DNA from: CAILKP01 sp038231815
Lineage (GTDB): Bacteria > Planctomycetota > Phycisphaerae > Phycisphaerales > UBA1924
NCBI GenBank assembly: GCA_038231815.1
Contig: JBBRKQ010000003.1
Location: 1 to 64,000 of the forward strand
Reading direction: 5' to 3'
DNA: 64,000 nucleotides
The stretch's first letter is position 1, and each line of letters begins with the position of its first letter. Under the pieces are notes generated by a model. It saw only the letters and a program-made list of their open reading frames with translations, was not told where the DNA came from and searched no databases. A program made the translations under genes and the position numbers. Below, piece after piece: positions 62,222 through 64,000 of this stretch.

Positions 62222-64000
62222 ATGGAAACGTTCAAGCCTGACAACCTGACCAGTGCAGCCCGCGAGCGTTTAACCATCAACACCATCCGCACACTCTCCA
62301 TGGATGCGGTCCAGGCCGCAAACTCCGGCCACCCCGGCACACCCATGGCAATGGCCCCCGTCGCGTACCTGCTCTGGAACGAGTTTCTCCGCTTTGATCC
62401 ACAAGATCCAATCTGGCCCAACCGCGATCGGTTCGTGCTGAGCATGGGCCACGCGTCAATGCTGCTCTACTCCCTGTTGCACTTAGCCCAGGTCAAAGCC
62501 GTAAACGCCAAGTACGAGCAGGTGGGCAAGCTCTCCGTCTCGCTTGATGACATCAAACGCTTCCGCCAGATCGATTCCCGCTGCCCCGGCCACCCGGAGT
62601 ATCGCTGGACCACCGGTGTCGAGACAACCACCGGACCGCTCGGCCAAGGCTTCGCCACCAGCGTGGGCATGGCAATATCAAGTAAGTTCCTTGCCGCCAC
62701 ATACAACCGCCCCGGCTTTGAAATGTTCAACTTCCGGGTTTACGCCCTCGGTGGCGACGGCTGCATGATGGAGGGCGCCGCCTCCGAAGCCGCCTCATTG
62801 GCAGGCCACCTAAAGCTCGACAATCTTTGCTGGATTTACGACAACAACAAAATCACCATCGAAGGCTCAACCGATTGGGCCTTCTCAGAAGATGTTGCCA
62901 CCCGCTTTATCGGCTACGGATGGAACGTCCTTCGCGTCAGTGATGCCAACGATCTTGACCGACTGCGCAGGGCATTCGCCGGCATGCAGCGAGATTCAGG
63001 CGGTAAGCCCACCCTGCTCATCGTTGATTCCCACATCGGGTACGGATCGAGCAAGCAAGATTCTCACACCGCCCACGGCGAGCCACTCGGTGCTGATGAA
63101 ATCCGCGCAACCAAGGCGTTTTACGGCTGGCCCGAAGATGAGCAGTTCCTCGTGCCACCCGAAGCCATCGCCCAGTTCAAAGATGGCCTGGGCGCACGCG
63201 GCGCAAAGGCCCGCAATGACTGGATGACCATGTACAGTCGCTACCAAGCTCAGCACCCAGCGCTCGCGGAGCAGACCATGATGATCCAAAAGCGCGAGCT
63301 TCCCGCCGCATGGGATAAGGACATCCCCGTGTTCCCCGCCGACTCAAAGGGTCAAGCCGGACGCGATGCCAGCGGCAAAGTACTCAATGCCATCGCCAAA
63401 AACGTGCCATGGTTCCTCGGTGGTGCGGCGGACCTCGCCCCCTCCACCAAAACCCGCCTCACCTTTGATGGTGCCGGCGACTTTGGCCCCCCGCAGGAAC
63501 TCTTTGATCGTCACGGCCCCAAAACCACAATCAGTTGGTCCGGAAGGAACATGCACTTTGGCGTGCGTGAGTTTGCTATGGGCTCGATCATCAATGGCAT
63601 GAGCCTCAGCAAAGTCCGCCCCTTCGGCAGCGGGTTCTTTGTCTTCTCCGATTTTTCCCGCCCTGCCATCCGCCTGGCCGCGCTCATGGAGATTCCGGTT
63701 ATCTACGACTTCACGCACGACTCAATCGGCGTTGGTGAAGATGGCCCAACCCACCAGCCCATCGAGCATCTTCTCGCCCTGCGGGCCATCCCCGGGCTCA
63801 CCGTACTGCGACCGGGTGATGCCAACGAAGTCGCCGAGGCGTGGCGGCACACCATGGCCCGCCGGCACGAACCCGTTTGCCTCATCCTCTCCCGTCAGGC
63901 CATGCCCACGCTTGACCGCACAATTTACGCTCCGGCCACTGGCCTGCACAAAGGCGCGTACACCCTCGCCTGCGCTGCGGCTGAGGGTGGCAACCCGGAT
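62222..64000 (+). CDS. tkt: Transketolase (C-terminus beyond window)
   Basis: The first 593 codons; the gene runs off the right edge (family length about 670). The start METFKPDNLTSAARERLTIN is followed by SMDAVQAANSGHPGTPMAMA, DRFVLSMGHASMLLYSLLHL, PGHPEYRWTTGVETTTGPLG and LGGDGCMMEGAASEAASLAG with DNNKITIEG, which form the thiamine-diphosphate site. The pyrimidine-binding part begins at DASGKVLNAIAKNVPWFLGG, and DFTHDSIGVGEDGPTHQPIE is the family's C-proximal motif. It moves two-carbon units between sugar phosphates in the pentose phosphate and Calvin-type pathways. Confidence 0.95.
   Translation, partial: METFKPDNLTSAARERLTINTIRTLSMDAVQAANSGHPGTPMAMAPVAYLLWNEFLRFDPQDPIWPNRDRFVLSMGHASMLLYSLLHLAQVKAVNAKYEQVGKLSVSLDDIKRFRQIDSRCPGHPEYRWTTGVETTTGPLGQGFATSVGMAISSKFLAATYNRPGFEMFNFRVYALGGDGCMMEGAASEAASLAGHLKLDNLCWIYDNNKITIEGSTDWAFSEDVATRFIGYGWNVLRVSDANDLDRLRRAFAGMQRDSGGKPTLLIVDSHIGYGSSKQDSHTAHGEPLGADEIRATKAFYGWPEDEQFLVPPEAIAQFKDGLGARGAKARNDWMTMYSRYQAQHPALAEQTMMIQKRELPAAWDKDIPVFPADSKGQAGRDASGKVLNAIAKNVPWFLGGAADLAPSTKTRLTFDGAGDFGPPQELFDRHGPKTTISWSGRNMHFGVREFAMGSIINGMSLSKVRPFGSGFFVFSDFSRPAIRLAALMEIPVIYDFTHDSIGVGEDGPTHQPIEHLLALRAIPGLTVLRPGDANEVAEAWRHTMARRHEPVCLILSRQAMPTLDRTIYAPATGLHKGAYTLACAAAEGGNPD

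Overview
The window looks like a chromosome segment of a high-GC planctomycete-like bacterium, most plausibly class Phycisphaerae. The assignment is inferred from gene content and no search was run. The supporting signs are an ice-binding-like exoprotein ending in a PAP...RRRRR sorting tail, a pseudopilin with an MTFIEL N-terminus, a ribosomal protein bL32 that has lost its zinc cysteines, a division/peptidoglycan cluster broken into divergent halves, and many start codons without a clear Shine-Dalgarno sequence. No rRNA, CRISPR array or insertion sequence was seen. Two tRNA genes were found (Lys-CTT, Leu-TAA).

Layout. 0-11 kb: type II NADH dehydrogenase; ftsI, an ftsL-like gene and a LysM membrane protein on the minus strand, divergent from rsmH; then a 1312-residue CHASE/PAS/GAF hybrid histidine kinase. 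11-20.5 kb: His-rich metal P-type ATPase, recQ, ispF, a lipoprotein-like gene, a DUF2802-like coiled-coil protein and tilS. 21.5-25.7 kb: a run of small exported or membrane stress-type genes on the plus strand (HMA-like, DUF3494, DUF3309, BON lipoprotein, 2-TM protein, glycine-rich general stress protein, entericidin). 25.8-33.5 kb: dprA, a CYTH protein, ligA, a conserved unknown protein and an exported unknown protein.

33.7-43.2 kb is the accessory region, lying between ruvB and purD. It holds (i) a retron-like cassette: a non-coding stretch with inverted repeats, a 97-residue protein of unknown family, an XRE repressor-like protein and a reverse transcriptase with the retron-type HAxxH and VT(G/K)LxVN signatures; (ii) a two-gene NB-ARC/TPR STAND-NTPase operon with a small partner; (iii) a zinc-ribbon gene and a frameshifted second copy of it on either side of the STAND module; (iv) two separate arrays of 21-bp degenerate tandem repeats. 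Both defence-like modules are inferred from family knowledge. The exact ends of the retron RNA cannot be fixed by eye.

43.2-64 kb returns to core genes: purD, a photolyase/cryptochrome, a secreted glutaminase-A-like protein, DUF3472 and DUF1003 proteins, a VOC protein, tRNA-Lys, rpmF-plsX, hldE, a membrane protein, tRNA-Leu, a pseudopilin, a GH63-like glucosidase and the first 593 codons of a transketolase, which runs off the window. Intergenic regions carry two recurring elements: tandem TTTGGCCAT units (upstream of ruvB and purD, downstream of the glucosidase) and a pyrimidine-rich GCGTTCCTTG...GAATCCTC element (near 1.6, 54.5 and 54.85 kb).
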